Shown piece after piece: positions 27,421 to 36,493 of a DNA stretch of 64,000 nt (positions are counted from its first letter, which is position 1; the number at the start of each line of letters is the position of its first letter). The notes below the pieces were generated by a model. That model was given only the letters and a program-made list of their open reading frames with translations, was not told the DNA's origin and did no database searches. Position numbers and translations under genes: made by a program. The stretch comes from Ensifer adhaerens (lineage in GTDB: Bacteria > Pseudomonadota > Alphaproteobacteria > Rhizobiales > Rhizobiaceae): NCBI RefSeq assembly GCF_013283195.1, contig NZ_JABEKT010000002.1:682001-746000 (forward strand), given 5' to 3'.

Positions 27421-28521
27421 TCAGAGATCGAGCACGATCGAGGATTTCGGTCTGGTGCAGCACAGAAGCACCCGGTCGGCCGGCAGTTCGTCGAGAGGTT
27501 CCTCGAAGTAGGCGACCTCGCCCGAGACCAAACTCTGTTCACAGGTCCCGCAAACGCCGGCCCGGCAGGAAAACTCGGGCTCGATGCCCTGCGCCTCCAG
27601 GAAGGCGAGGATGGATTCGCTCGTTCCATCCCAGGCGAGACTGCGGCCCGACTTCCGCAGAACAATGCGTGGACCATCCGCATTGGTGGCCGGCTGGGCG
27701 GTTGTTGCTATTGCGGATCGCGCCGTCGTCTGCCCAGGCTCCGTCAACAGGCTCGCCGGCCCGAAGAACTCGTAGGCGATGCGTTCCTTGCGCACCCCGA
27801 GGCCGGTCAGAATGCCGTAGAGCGCCTGCATGAAGGGCGGCGGCCCGCACATGTAGATCTCGTAGTCGTCGAGCGGCAGAAGGCTCTGAAGCGTGGTGCG
27901 GGTCAGAAAGCCCGTGGAGTGGCAGCGGGCAGCTTCCAAATCTGCACCTTCGGCAAAGCGGTAGCAGAAATGGATGGCGATGCCGGAACGCAGCGCCGCG
28001 AGACTTTCCACCTCTTCGCGCAGTGCATGCACGCCTGCATGGTCGCAGGCATGGATGAACCAGACAGGGCGGTCGCATTCCCGCGCCAGGATATTGAGCA
28101 TTGACACCGTCGGTGTCAGTCCGACGCCGCCGGAAAGAAGGACGACGGGCCGGGAGCTCATGCTGTCGAGCTTGAAGGCGCCGCGTGGCGGGTCGATGTC
28201 GATAACGGCGCCAGGCTCGATCTCGTCATGCAGCCAACAGGAGCTCAGGCCATCCGGCACGTCGCTCGACGGTGCGGCCTCACGCTTCACGGTGATCCGG
28301 TAGGTTCCCTCCTCTCGTGGGGAAGACGAGACGGTGTAGTTGCGCAGGACATGTCCTCCCTTGCGGTCGGGAACACGCATCGTCAGGAACTGTCCCGCCT
28401 CGAATGGCCGCCAGTGTTGGCGTTCGAGTGGGGCAAGGCGGAACGAGGTGATGGTGGCGCTTTCGCGTCCCTTCGAGATGACTTCGAAGGGACGGAAGCG
28501 CGAGGCAGCTGCATCGAGCAT
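27421..28521 (-). CDS. Oxygenase reductase with FAD, NAD and plant-type [2Fe-2S] domains (VanB-like)
   Basis: 366 residues. The N-terminal flavin domain has QFLTMRVPDRKGGHVLRNY followed by TVSSSP. The NAD domain has VVLLSGGVGLTPTVSML and EIYMCGPPPFMQ. The C-terminal ferredoxin domain has CRAGVCGTCEQS plus a final Cys in LLCCTRP. This order is that of the phthalate/vanillate demethylase or glycine-betaine demethylase reductases. It passes electrons from NAD(P)H to the Rieske oxygenase encoded 12 bases upstream, with which it surely forms a two-component system. Confidence 0.92.
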   Translation of the reverse strand: MLDAAASRFRPFEVISKGRESATITSFRLAPLERQHWRPFEAGQFLTMRVPDRKGGHVLRNYTVSSSPREEGTYRITVKREAAPSSDVPDGLSSCWLHDEIEPGAVIDIDPPRGAFKLDSMSSRPVVLLSGGVGLTPTVSMLNILARECDRPVWFIHACDHAGVHALREEVESLAALRSGIAIHFCYRFAEGADLEAARCHSTGFLTRTTLQSLLPLDDYEIYMCGPPPFMQALYGILTGLGVRKERIAYEFFGPASLLTEPGQTTARSAIATTAQPATNADGPRIVLRKSGRSLAWDGTSESILAFLEAQGIEPEFSCRAGVCGTCEQSLVSGEVAYFEEPLDELPADRVLLCCTRPKSSIVLDL

Positions 28522-28533
28522 CCGGAACGCTCC

Positions 28534-29580
28534 CTACTCGGCTGCGACGCTGGCGGGATCGGTTTTCGTCTCGGCGGCGATCAACTGAGCCAGCTTGCGC
28601 CGGAAGCGCATCGGGCCGACGTCGATTTTCAGGTCGAGGTTCGGTGTCTGCTGGTTCGCCATCCCGTGATGAACGGCTTCCAGAACGACGCGGTCCTCTT
28701 CGAAAGCGCCGCGCACGGACTTGGCAAAACTCTCGGAAACCTTGACGTCGTCAGGCGCAAAGTTGCGCATCTGGAACCAGTAATACTTGGTCCGGTTTTG
28801 ATCGACCGGCGTCATGAAGTTGTAGCTGTCCATCAGGAAGGTATTTTCCGGCAGCGCCCGGCCTTCGCCGCCAGTGTGGGCGGGCGCGAAGATCGCCTTG
28901 ATGATCGCGTTGCTCGGATAACGCACTTCGTAGTGCTGCTTGCGGTCCGTATTGCCCTCAAATTGCAAGAAGGGCGCATAGAACGGGGCCGGTTCGGAAT
29001 CGATCATCCAGCGCCAGACGGTGACGCCGTCATCTTTGACGGTCGTCTCAAGCGGCGTTTCCTCGCAGGCGGAGCTGGCGAAGGATGACTGGTGGACCCA
29101 GGCGACATGGGACGGGTCGAGCAGGTTGTCCGTCATATAGAGGTAATTGCAGTTCAGCGTCATCGACTCGCCGCGATTGACGCCCCAGGCCGGGTCGCCG
29201 AAATGCTCGACTTCGAAGATATCCTTCGGGTCCGCCTTGTCGACATCTCCCATCCAGACCCAAAGCAGGCCGTAGCGTTCATGCACCGGGTAAGAACGCA
29301 CCTTGGCGACATGCGGGATCCGCTCAGCCCCCGGAACGCGCGTGCAGATGCCCGAACAGTCGAAGGTGAGGCCATGGTAGCCGCATTCGACGTCGTCGCC
29401 CTTGATGCGCCCCATCGAGAGCGGCAGCTTGCGATGGGGACAGGCATCCTCGAGTGCCGCGGCACTGCCGTCCTGCTTGCGGTAAAGGACGATGTTTTCG
29501 CCGAGCATCGTCACCGGTTTCAGCTCGCGGTCGACCTCGTGATCCCAGGCTGCGACATACCAGGCGTTCTTGAGAAACAT
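28534..29580 (-). CDS. Rieske [2Fe-2S] oxygenase, VanA-like demethylase subunit
   Basis: 348 residues; start at the ATG at 29580 (MFLKNAWYVAAWDHEVD, the typical VanA-type N-terminus) with AAGGAGAG upstream. The Rieske cluster ligands are Cys47/His49 (CPHR) and Cys66/His69 (CGYH). The mononuclear iron His pair is His158 and His163 in LLDPSHVAWVH. VanA-type oxygenases remove methyl groups as formaldehyde or hydroxylate aromatics. With the reductase, gfa and frmA on the same strand, O- or N-demethylation of the imported compound is the best inference. It is divergent from a LysR gene, with a palindrome between them. Confidence 0.92.
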   Translation of the reverse strand: MFLKNAWYVAAWDHEVDRELKPVTMLGENIVLYRKQDGSAAALEDACPHRKLPLSMGRIKGDDVECGYHGLTFDCSGICTRVPGAERIPHVAKVRSYPVHERYGLLWVWMGDVDKADPKDIFEVEHFGDPAWGVNRGESMTLNCNYLYMTDNLLDPSHVAWVHQSSFASSACEETPLETTVKDDGVTVWRWMIDSEPAPFYAPFLQFEGNTDRKQHYEVRYPSNAIIKAIFAPAHTGGEGRALPENTFLMDSYNFMTPVDQNRTKYYWFQMRNFAPDDVKVSESFAKSVRGAFEEDRVVLEAVHHGMANQQTPNLDLKIDVGPMRFRRKLAQLIAAETKTDPASVAAE

Positions 29581-29658
29581 TTCGCTCTCCTTGCGTTTTG
29601 TTAATTCAGTGTTCGGCTTTTTCTTTGTGCCAACAAGTTGCCAGCGCCTGCGTTCTTT

Positions 29659-29673
29659 TTTAGATTTTCTAAA
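29659..29673. promoter_or_regulatory. Perfect palindrome, probable LysR operator
   Basis: TTTAGA-TTT-TCTAAA, a 15-base perfect inverted repeat that contains a T-N11-A LysR box. It lies in the 124-base gap between the divergent Rieske oxygenase and LysR genes, the usual place for a LysR site controlling both. Confidence 0.65.
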
Positions 29674-29704
29674 TTGGAGCGACTGGCAGAAGGAGTGCTT
29701 TACG

Positions 29705-30652
29705 ATGCCGAACCCGTCCTTGCGCGGCTTGCAGGCCTTTGAGGCGATCGGACGATGTGGCACGGTCAGCGCTGCGGCGGAGGACCTCGGGGTATCGCCC
29801 GGTGCCGTCAGTCAGTTGGTACGAAACCTGGAGCAATGTCTCGGGCTGACGTTATTGGAGAGGCGCGGGCGGCGTGTTGAGCTTTCTTCCTGGGGCCGGT
29901 TGTACTACCGGGAAGTCGCGAAAGGCTTCCAGCAGCTCTCCCATGCCGCCAACGTTCTTACCCGCGCCCGCAACGAGACCGGGATCGTTCTGAGCGCCCT
30001 GACGTCGGTCGCCAACAAGTGGGTCAACCGCAAGATTTTCGACTGGCAAACGCTCTGTCCGGAATCGAGCGTCCGCATTCTCGGGCAGGAGCAGGAACCG
30101 CGCATTGGTGCCGATCAAGTGGATTTCCGCATTACCTACGGTCGGCGCTCTTACGTGCATGAGCACGTGGCCACCCTGTTCACGGACTGGATGGTCCCTG
30201 CCTGCTCGCCGATGCTGATTGCCGGACGCGGCCTTGAAACGCCGCGCGATATCCTGAGCTTTCCCCTTCTTAACGTGGAGTGGGAGGCAGACTACAAAGC
30301 TTCCCCGCAATGGAATGACTGGGCGGCGCTGGTGCACGCCGATGGCGGCCAAAAGTTCTCAGGTCTCTCCTTCACCTTGTCGAGCAGTGCGATTGACGCG
30401 GCCGTGAACGGTAGGGGATTTGTTCTCGCGCAGGTTTCCATGATCAAGGATGAGATCGCCTCTGGATCTCTGGTTGTGCCCTTCGACATTCGTATGAAAC
30501 TGCCCGAAAGCTACTATCTCGCCTGGGATCGGGCCGCCCTCGAAAAACCATTTGGGCAGAAGTTTCACAAATGGTTGCTTGGCGTTGCTAGACAGCAAGA
30601 TCAAATGTCAGCTCCAGGCTCCTCGTTCGACCCGGCTAACATGAGAATTTAG
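29705..30652 (+). CDS. LysR-family transcriptional regulator (GcvA-like subgroup)
   Basis: 315 residues; start at the ATG at 29705 with AAGGAG nine bases upstream. The N-terminal helix-turn-helix is clear (SAAAEDLGVSPGAVSQLVRN), and the C-terminal effector domain has FSGLSFTLSSSAIDAAVNGR typical of the GcvA/AmpR branch. It is divergent from the Rieske oxygenase gene and probably activates the demethylase/uptake operon in response to the substrate, binding the palindrome at 29659. Confidence 0.93.
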   Translation: MPNPSLRGLQAFEAIGRCGTVSAAAEDLGVSPGAVSQLVRNLEQCLGLTLLERRGRRVELSSWGRLYYREVAKGFQQLSHAANVLTRARNETGIVLSALTSVANKWVNRKIFDWQTLCPESSVRILGQEQEPRIGADQVDFRITYGRRSYVHEHVATLFTDWMVPACSPMLIAGRGLETPRDILSFPLLNVEWEADYKASPQWNDWAALVHADGGQKFSGLSFTLSSSAIDAAVNGRGFVLAQVSMIKDEIASGSLVVPFDIRMKLPESYYLAWDRAALEKPFGQKFHKWLLGVARQQDQMSAPGSSFDPANMRI

Positions 30653-31567
30653 TCTCAAGAAACGTGTTGTCTGCCCTAGGCTGTGCGTGATGGACGGTTC
30701 GATTCCGTTCAAGGCGAGGGATTGATAGTTGGCTCTCGTGCCGAAAGCGGACGGGCACTTCAGAAGATAGATGCCGCATAGCTGCTGTTGAAAGCTGCGG
30801 TCCTAGGATTTGATTGTACTACCGTGGAGACGCATCAAGACCCCGTTGGCATGGGTGAAATTAGCGAGCTGATCCTGGAAGTGGCATGCCCATTTCTCGC
30901 AGTGAAAGAGGTTATTGCCGAAGCGCCAGACGATGATCAGCACGGTGACCAGCCAGTCACGCGGATGGTTGTCGCTGCCCTCGAGAACCGACTAGACAAC
31001 CGCGGGTTTGGTCCACGCCGATCCTAGGCAAGCTGTGTTCCGGCGAGTAAACGGCCCGCTTTGGGGACGCCCAGGTCAATGGCCAATCCCCATTGAGGCA
31101 CCCTTCAGGGGGAGCTGTCACGCGAGCGATAGTGGACATGGCGACTGTCGGACCCGATACCTGCCTGAGCTGCGAGGGCTGCGTCCCAAATCGTATTTCC
31201 AAGTCCGAACATTTCGATCCTTTGAACCAGTCGCCGATGTCGAGAGGCTGGCTTGCGCTAGCTCGATTTGAGGGTGGCAGTTCGCTTTCGGCCCGCTCCG
31301 TGGGTGACAACCCTGGCTACGCGGAAGGACAGCTATCAGGAGCTTCAACCGGTGTTACGAATGGCCAGAGTGAGGGGCAAGGCAGCCATACGATGTGCCG
31401 CTGGTGAAGGTCAGGAAGGGGGTAGAACTCCCGGCTCAGGCTTTGCGGCGGAAGGGCAGAGAAGGGGCAAGGGAGTCATTCTTGATCCATGAGAACGGCC
31501 GCCTGCATCACTTTAAAGATCAAGACCGCCGATGGCGGTGCGGCTGCTCTGCATTCTCCCAGTCTGT
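30653..31567. other. Gene-free region, probably decayed sequence
   Basis: About 900 bases between the LysR gene and the deaminase stop codon. Short frames on both strands lack credible starts and I recognise no family. A few hydrophobic residues on the minus strand around 30850-30990 might be a fossil, but this cannot be supported. The region looks like recombination debris. Confidence 0.4.
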
Positions 31568-32860
31568 TCAACGCGCTTGTGGCGCCACGACGTGGCGGCG
31601 GTTGATGGTCGCCGGACGGCCCTTGATGGAGAGGGACGTATCGCGCTTTTCGCGTTCCGCCACGACCTTGCCCTTCGAGACGACACAGAGCCGCTCGGCG
31701 CGCAGGCGCACCGCTTCGATGGGGTTGCCTGCATCGAGAACGACAAGGCTTGCCGATCTGCCGACGGCCAGGCCGAGATGATCGAGCCCCATGATCTCGG
31801 CATTGACCTTGGTGACCATGTCGAAGCAGGAGCGCATGTCCGCTGGCGAGGACATCTGGGCGACGTGCAATCCCATGAACGCGACGTCGAGCATGTCGGC
31901 TGTGCCGAGGGAGTACCACGGGTCGAGCACGCAATCCTGACCCCAGCCGACGCGGATGCCGGCCTTCAGCATCTCGGGCACGCGCGTCATGCCACGGCGC
32001 TTGGGATAGGTGTCGTGCCGCCCCTGCAGCATGATGTTGATCAGCGGATTGGGGATCGCCGAGACGCCCGCTTCCGCAATCAGCGGCAGCAGCTTCGAGA
32101 CGTAGTAGTTGTCCATCGAATGCATCGAGGTGAGGTGCGAGCCGGCGACCCGGCCTTGCAGGCCGAGCCTCTGGGTTTCATAGGCTAGCTGCTCGATATG
32201 GCGCGACAGCGGGTCGTCGGTCTCGTCGCAATGCAGGTCGACCATCAGGCCGCGCTTGGCCGCGATCTCGCAAAGTTCGGTCACGGACCGCGCTCCGTCG
32301 GACATGGTGCGCTCGAAATGCGGGATGCCGCCGACGATGTCGACGCCCATGTCGAGCGCACGGATGGTGTTTTCGCGCGCATTCGGCGCGCGATAGAGCC
32401 CATCCTGCGGAAAGGCGACGAGCTGGAGATCGATATAGGGCGCGATCTCTTTCTTCACCTCGAGCAGCGCCTCCACCGCAAGGAGACGGTCGTCGCAGGT
32501 ATCGACATGGGTGCGGATGGCGAGCAGGCCCATCGAGACGGCCCAGTCGCAATAGGCCAGAGCACGTTCCTTGACGGCTTCATGGGTCAGGATCGGTTTG
32601 AGCTCGCCCCAAAGCGCGATGCCTTCGAGCAGCGTGCCCGAGGCATTGATCCGCGGCAGGCCATAGGACAGTGTAGCGTCCATATGGAAATGCGGGTCGA
32701 CGAAGGGCTGGCTGACAAGGTTGCCGGAGGCATCGATGACACGACCGGCCTCGGCATCGATGCCTGGCTCGATTGCGGCGATCCTGTCACTTTTGATGCC
32801 GATATCGGCGACGGTTCCATCGGGCAGCGTGCCGCCCTTTACGATCAGGTCGAAACTCAT
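31568..32860 (-). CDS. CodA-family (cytosine-deaminase-like) metal amidohydrolase
   Basis: 430 residues, the length of CodA. Metal ligands: His57/His59 in VDPHFHMD, His in LHCDETDD, and the Asp in WGQDCVLDPWYSLG. The overall pattern (IRTHVDTCDD, GIPHFERTMSDG, HMGLHV-like FMGLHVAQM) is that of bacterial cytosine deaminase. Where E. coli CodA has HDDV with Asp313-Asp314, this protein has QDCV, so the second Asp is Cys, suggesting a different substrate within the aminopyrimidine or heterocycle group. It is the last gene of an operon with a BMP-type importer. Confidence 0.87.
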   Translation of the reverse strand: MSFDLIVKGGTLPDGTVADIGIKSDRIAAIEPGIDAEAGRVIDASGNLVSQPFVDPHFHMDATLSYGLPRINASGTLLEGIALWGELKPILTHEAVKERALAYCDWAVSMGLLAIRTHVDTCDDRLLAVEALLEVKKEIAPYIDLQLVAFPQDGLYRAPNARENTIRALDMGVDIVGGIPHFERTMSDGARSVTELCEIAAKRGLMVDLHCDETDDPLSRHIEQLAYETQRLGLQGRVAGSHLTSMHSMDNYYVSKLLPLIAEAGVSAIPNPLINIMLQGRHDTYPKRRGMTRVPEMLKAGIRVGWGQDCVLDPWYSLGTADMLDVAFMGLHVAQMSSPADMRSCFDMVTKVNAEIMGLDHLGLAVGRSASLVVLDAGNPIEAVRLRAERLCVVSKGKVVAEREKRDTSLSIKGRPATINRRHVVAPQAR

Positions 32861-33798
32861 CTTTCGCCTTTCTGGTACGGGATCATCAAAGCTTTGGGGT
32901 AAGTAGCACGCCGCGCGACCAGGATCAGCGCCAGGATCGACAGCGCATAGGGCATCATCAGGAAAACCTGATAGGGCACGATGCCGCCGGATATCTGCTG
33001 CAGGCGAACCTGATAGGCATCGAAGGCGGCAAACAGGATGGCGCCGATTAGCGCTTTTCCTGGCCGCCAGGAACCGAAGACGACCAGCGCGATACAGATC
33101 CAGCCGCGGCCATTGATCATCTGGAAGAAGAATGAATTGAAGGCCGAGATGGTGAGGAAGGCACCGCCGACCGCCATCAGCGCACTGCCGACGGCCACCG
33201 CACCCATGCGGATGCCGGTGACTGAAATGCCCTGCGCTTCGACCGCCGACGGGTTTTCGCCGGCGGCGCGAACGGCGAGGCCGACGGGCGTGCGATAGAG
33301 AATCCAGGCGACGGCTGCGACCGATACGAATGCGAGATAGGTCAGCGGCGTCTGGGTAAACAGCGCCTCGCCAACGACGGGAATCTCGGACAGGCCCGGG
33401 ACCGCCAGGGGTTGGAACGGCTCGATCTTCGGCGGCGAAGTCACCTCGGGCAGGACAAGCCGATAGGTGAAATAGGTCAGGCTCGTGGCAAGCAGCGTGA
33501 CGCCGATGCCGACAACGTGCTGGGACAGGCCGAGCGGGACCGTGAGCGTGGCGTGCAACAGCCCGAACAGGGCGCCGACAAGGGCTGCGACCAGCACGCC
33601 GGCCCAGAGATCGCCACCGGAATAGACGGTGAACCAGCCGGCGAACGCGCCTGCCGTCATGATCCCCTCAATGCCGAGGTTGAGAACGCCGGCGCGCTCG
33701 CAGATCAATTCGCCCATGGTCGCGAAGATCAGCGGGGACGCTATGCGGATGGCTGCAACCCAGAAGGAGGCGGTGAAGAGGATTTCAAGCGCGTCCAT
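32857..33798 (-). CDS. Nucleoside-type ABC permease (YufQ/NupQ-like)
   Basis: 313 residues, multi-spanning. Motifs of the BMP-associated permease group include GELICERAGVLNLGIEGIM near residues 27-45 and AVRAAGENPSAVEAQGISV. It forms a pair with the upstream permease; its stop overlaps the deaminase start by four bases, so uptake and deamination are co-translated. Such systems import nucleosides or related nitrogen heterocycles. Confidence 0.92.
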   Translation of the reverse strand: MDALEILFTASFWVAAIRIASPLIFATMGELICERAGVLNLGIEGIMTAGAFAGWFTVYSGGDLWAGVLVAALVGALFGLLHATLTVPLGLSQHVVGIGVTLLATSLTYFTYRLVLPEVTSPPKIEPFQPLAVPGLSEIPVVGEALFTQTPLTYLAFVSVAAVAWILYRTPVGLAVRAAGENPSAVEAQGISVTGIRMGAVAVGSALMAVGGAFLTISAFNSFFFQMINGRGWICIALVVFGSWRPGKALIGAILFAAFDAYQVRLQQISGGIVPYQVFLMMPYALSILALILVARRATYPKALMIPYQKGER

Positions 33799-33799
33799 G

Positions 33800-34849
33800 T
33801 CACCTCCACTTGATCCGGTAGCGCGTCAGAAGGATCGCGACAACCATCGTCAGAAGCGAGGTGGCGACCATGACGTCCGCTATGTAACTCGGCACCTTGG
33901 CCGCACGGCTCATGGCATCGGCGCCGACGAAGATGCCGGCGACAAAGATGGCCGATGCGATCACGCCGAGCGGATTGAGCATGGCGAGCATCGCGACGAC
34001 GATGCCGCTGTAGCCGTAGCCCGGCGACAGATCGAGCGTCAGGTTGCCCTTGAGCCCCGAGACTTCGGAAAAACCGGCGAGTGCCGCCAGACCGCCCGAG
34101 AGCAACGCCGTCTTCATCAGCGTGCGATTGACCAGGATACCGACGAACCGCGCGCCTTCCGGGTTATGGCCGACGGCGCGCATTTCGTAGCCGAGAACCG
34201 TCTTTTTCATGACGAGCCAGACGAAAACGGCCGAAACGATGGCGATGACGAAGCCGTAATGCAGGCGCTTGCCCTGGATAATGCGCGGCAGCTGGGCCTC
34301 GGCGATGACCTTCTGCGATTGCGGCCAGCCGAGCCCCATCGGATCCTTGAGGACACCTTCAAGCAGCATCGACACGAACAGCAGCACGATGAAATTGAGC
34401 AGCAGCGTGGTCACCACTTCGTCGACGCCGAAGCGGGTCTTCAGCACGGCCGGGCCGAGCAGAAGGGCCGCACCTGCCGCCATGGCGGCGATCATGATCA
34501 CCGGGATCAGGATGACCGAAGGCAGCGGCAGTGCGCCGGTTCCCAGCACCACGGTGACGACACCGCCGATGTAGAGTTGGGCTTCCGCGCCGATATTCCA
34601 GAGCTTTGCCCGAAAGGCGACGGCGATCGCCAGGCCGGTGAAGATCAGCGGTGTTGCGCGGGTCAGGGTTTCCACGAGCGCGAACTGCGAGCCGGCCGCG
34701 CCCTTGGCAACGAGATAAAAGACGGAGAGGGGAGAGGCGCCAGCGGCAAGCACCAGCATCGATGTCAGGAAAAGCGTCGTGGCGATGGCCGCCAGCGGAA
34801 ATGTCAGGGTGACTGCCAGGGACGGTGCCGGCTTCGGTTCAAGCCGCAT
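33800..34849 (-). CDS. Nucleoside-type ABC permease (YufP/NupP-like)
   Basis: 349 residues with about eight membrane segments. LWNIGAEAQLYIGGV and MRAVGHNPEGARFVGI are the typical blocks. Its start overlaps the ATPase gene's end by about 11 bases, and its stop is one base before the next permease. Second half of the heterodimeric channel of the BMP-type importer. Confidence 0.92.
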   Translation of the reverse strand: MRLEPKPAPSLAVTLTFPLAAIATTLFLTSMLVLAAGASPLSVFYLVAKGAAGSQFALVETLTRATPLIFTGLAIAVAFRAKLWNIGAEAQLYIGGVVTVVLGTGALPLPSVILIPVIMIAAMAAGAALLLGPAVLKTRFGVDEVVTTLLLNFIVLLFVSMLLEGVLKDPMGLGWPQSQKVIAEAQLPRIIQGKRLHYGFVIAIVSAVFVWLVMKKTVLGYEMRAVGHNPEGARFVGILVNRTLMKTALLSGGLAALAGFSEVSGLKGNLTLDLSPGYGYSGIVVAMLAMLNPLGVIASAIFVAGIFVGADAMSRAAKVPSYIADVMVATSLLTMVVAILLTRYRIKWR

Positions 34850-36467
34850 GGTCGCTGTGCTCCCCGCTATGGCCTGCCATCAGCTCTCCCAGTTCCCGAA
34901 TGCTGCGCTCGCCGCGCGAAGACGGCGTCGAAAGGCGTCCCTTGGACATGACGATGATGCGGTCGGACAAGGCCAGGACTTCCTCGAGGTCTTCCGAAAT
35001 CAGCAATACAGCTGCACCCCTGTCTCGTGCTTCAAGCAGCATGCGGTGGACATAGGCGACGGCGCCGACATCGAGGCCGCGGGTCGGCTGGCTTGCCAGG
35101 ATGACCGTCGGGTCGGGATCGAGGGCCCGACCCAGGATGAGTTTCTGCATGTTGCCGCCCGAAAGGAGGCGTATCCGTGCCTCGGGTGAGGGGCATTTGA
35201 CCTCGTAGTCGGCGATGAGTTTCTCGGCGAACTGGCGGGACGCCTTCCAGTTCAGGAAGCCCATGCGGCTGAACCGTGGGCTCCTGTAGCGTTCGGCGAT
35301 GACATTCTCCGTCACGCTCATGTCGCCGATGCTGCCGATGGCGTGGCGGTCTTCCGGAATGCGGGCCACGCCATGGGCGAGGGCTGCGCGGGGTGACCAG
35401 TCGGCGACGTCTTGCCCGGCGATGGAAATGTTCCCGCGCACCTGGCGCCGGATGCCGGCGATGAGGGCGGCAAGGACGGCCTGGCCATTGCCGGCAACGC
35501 CGGCAAGCCCTGTGATTTCTCCGGCTGTAAGCGTGAGCGACACCTCGTCGAGGCCGGACCCGTTATAGGGCGCTGTGGACACGCGTTCGAGCGCCAGCAG
35601 CGGTGCACCCCGTTTCATCGGGCTGACCTTCGCCGACTTGACCTCCTGGCCGACCATGAGGGCCGCCAGTTCCTTGCGGTCGGTCGAGGCGGTGTCGCGC
35701 TCGCCAACAAGCTGGCCGGAGCGAAGAACCAGCACACGATCGCTGACCGCCATCACCTCGTGCAGTTTGTGCGAGATGAAGATGATCGACAGGCCCTTGG
35801 CGACGAGCAGCTTCAACGTTCGAAACAGTGCGTCGGTCTCGGCTGGGGTCAGAACGGCCGTCGGTTCGTCGAGGATGAGGATACGGGCTTCGCGATACAG
35901 CGCCTTCAGGATCTCGACGCGCTGGCGTTCGCCGACCGAAAGAGTGGCGACGGTGGCGGCCGGATCAACAGTGAGGCCGAAATCCGCGGAGAGTTGCTCG
36001 ATGCGCCGCCGCGCTGCGGCCCGGTTGAGACGCATGCGCCAGAGGCTTTGCGTGCCAAGCGCGATGTTTTCCTGCACCGTCATGTTGTCGGCAAGGGTAA
36101 AATGCTGGTGGACCATGCCGATGCCGGCATCAAGGGCAGCGCGCGGATCTCCGGGCGGAAGAGGTTTGCCAAAGGCCTCCACGGTCCCTTCGTCGGCGAC
36201 GTAGTGACCGAAGAGAATGTTCATCAGCGTCGTCTTGCCGGCGCCATTCTCGCCGAGAAGCGCTATGACTTCGCCCCGCTTCAACTCGAAGGAAATGGCA
36301 TCGTTGGCCCTGAGCGGGCCGAAACGCTTGCTGATGCCGGACAGACGAAGGGCAGGGGTGCTTGACACGGCGGTAACCGGAAGTGGCGTTGCGGGAAGGC
36401 TCCTTTCCCGTCCAGGGAGGTCATGGTCGCTATCGACGGAGGGGAGTTCCTCACCCGCCACGGCCAT
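34839..36467 (-). CDS. Nucleoside-type ABC ATPase with two ABC domains (YufO/RbsA-like)
   Basis: 542 residues; I choose the ATG at 36467 (MAVAGEELPS) after GGGACGG. The frame is open far upstream but that part is antisense-like arginine-rich sequence over the binding-protein gene. The first ABC domain has GENGAGKTT, LSVGERQR and ILILDEPTAVLTP. The second domain lacks a canonical Walker A (GVAGNGQA), as usual for this family, but retains LSGGNMQK. It energises the two permeases downstream. Confidence 0.93.
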   Translation of the reverse strand: MAVAGEELPSVDSDHDLPGRERSLPATPLPVTAVSSTPALRLSGISKRFGPLRANDAISFELKRGEVIALLGENGAGKTTLMNILFGHYVADEGTVEAFGKPLPPGDPRAALDAGIGMVHQHFTLADNMTVQENIALGTQSLWRMRLNRAAARRRIEQLSADFGLTVDPAATVATLSVGERQRVEILKALYREARILILDEPTAVLTPAETDALFRTLKLLVAKGLSIIFISHKLHEVMAVSDRVLVLRSGQLVGERDTASTDRKELAALMVGQEVKSAKVSPMKRGAPLLALERVSTAPYNGSGLDEVSLTLTAGEITGLAGVAGNGQAVLAALIAGIRRQVRGNISIAGQDVADWSPRAALAHGVARIPEDRHAIGSIGDMSVTENVIAERYRSPRFSRMGFLNWKASRQFAEKLIADYEVKCPSPEARIRLLSGGNMQKLILGRALDPDPTVILASQPTRGLDVGAVAYVHRMLLEARDRGAAVLLISEDLEEVLALSDRIIVMSKGRLSTPSSRGERSIRELGELMAGHSGEHSDHAA

Positions 36468-36493
36468 CACCGTCCCATGAACGGGAGGACAGG

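Noticed and set aside
30691-30720. GGTTCGATTCC sequence resembling a tRNA T-loop
   Set aside because: No anticodon arm, acceptor stem or CCA can be built around it; treated as chance or a very old fragment.
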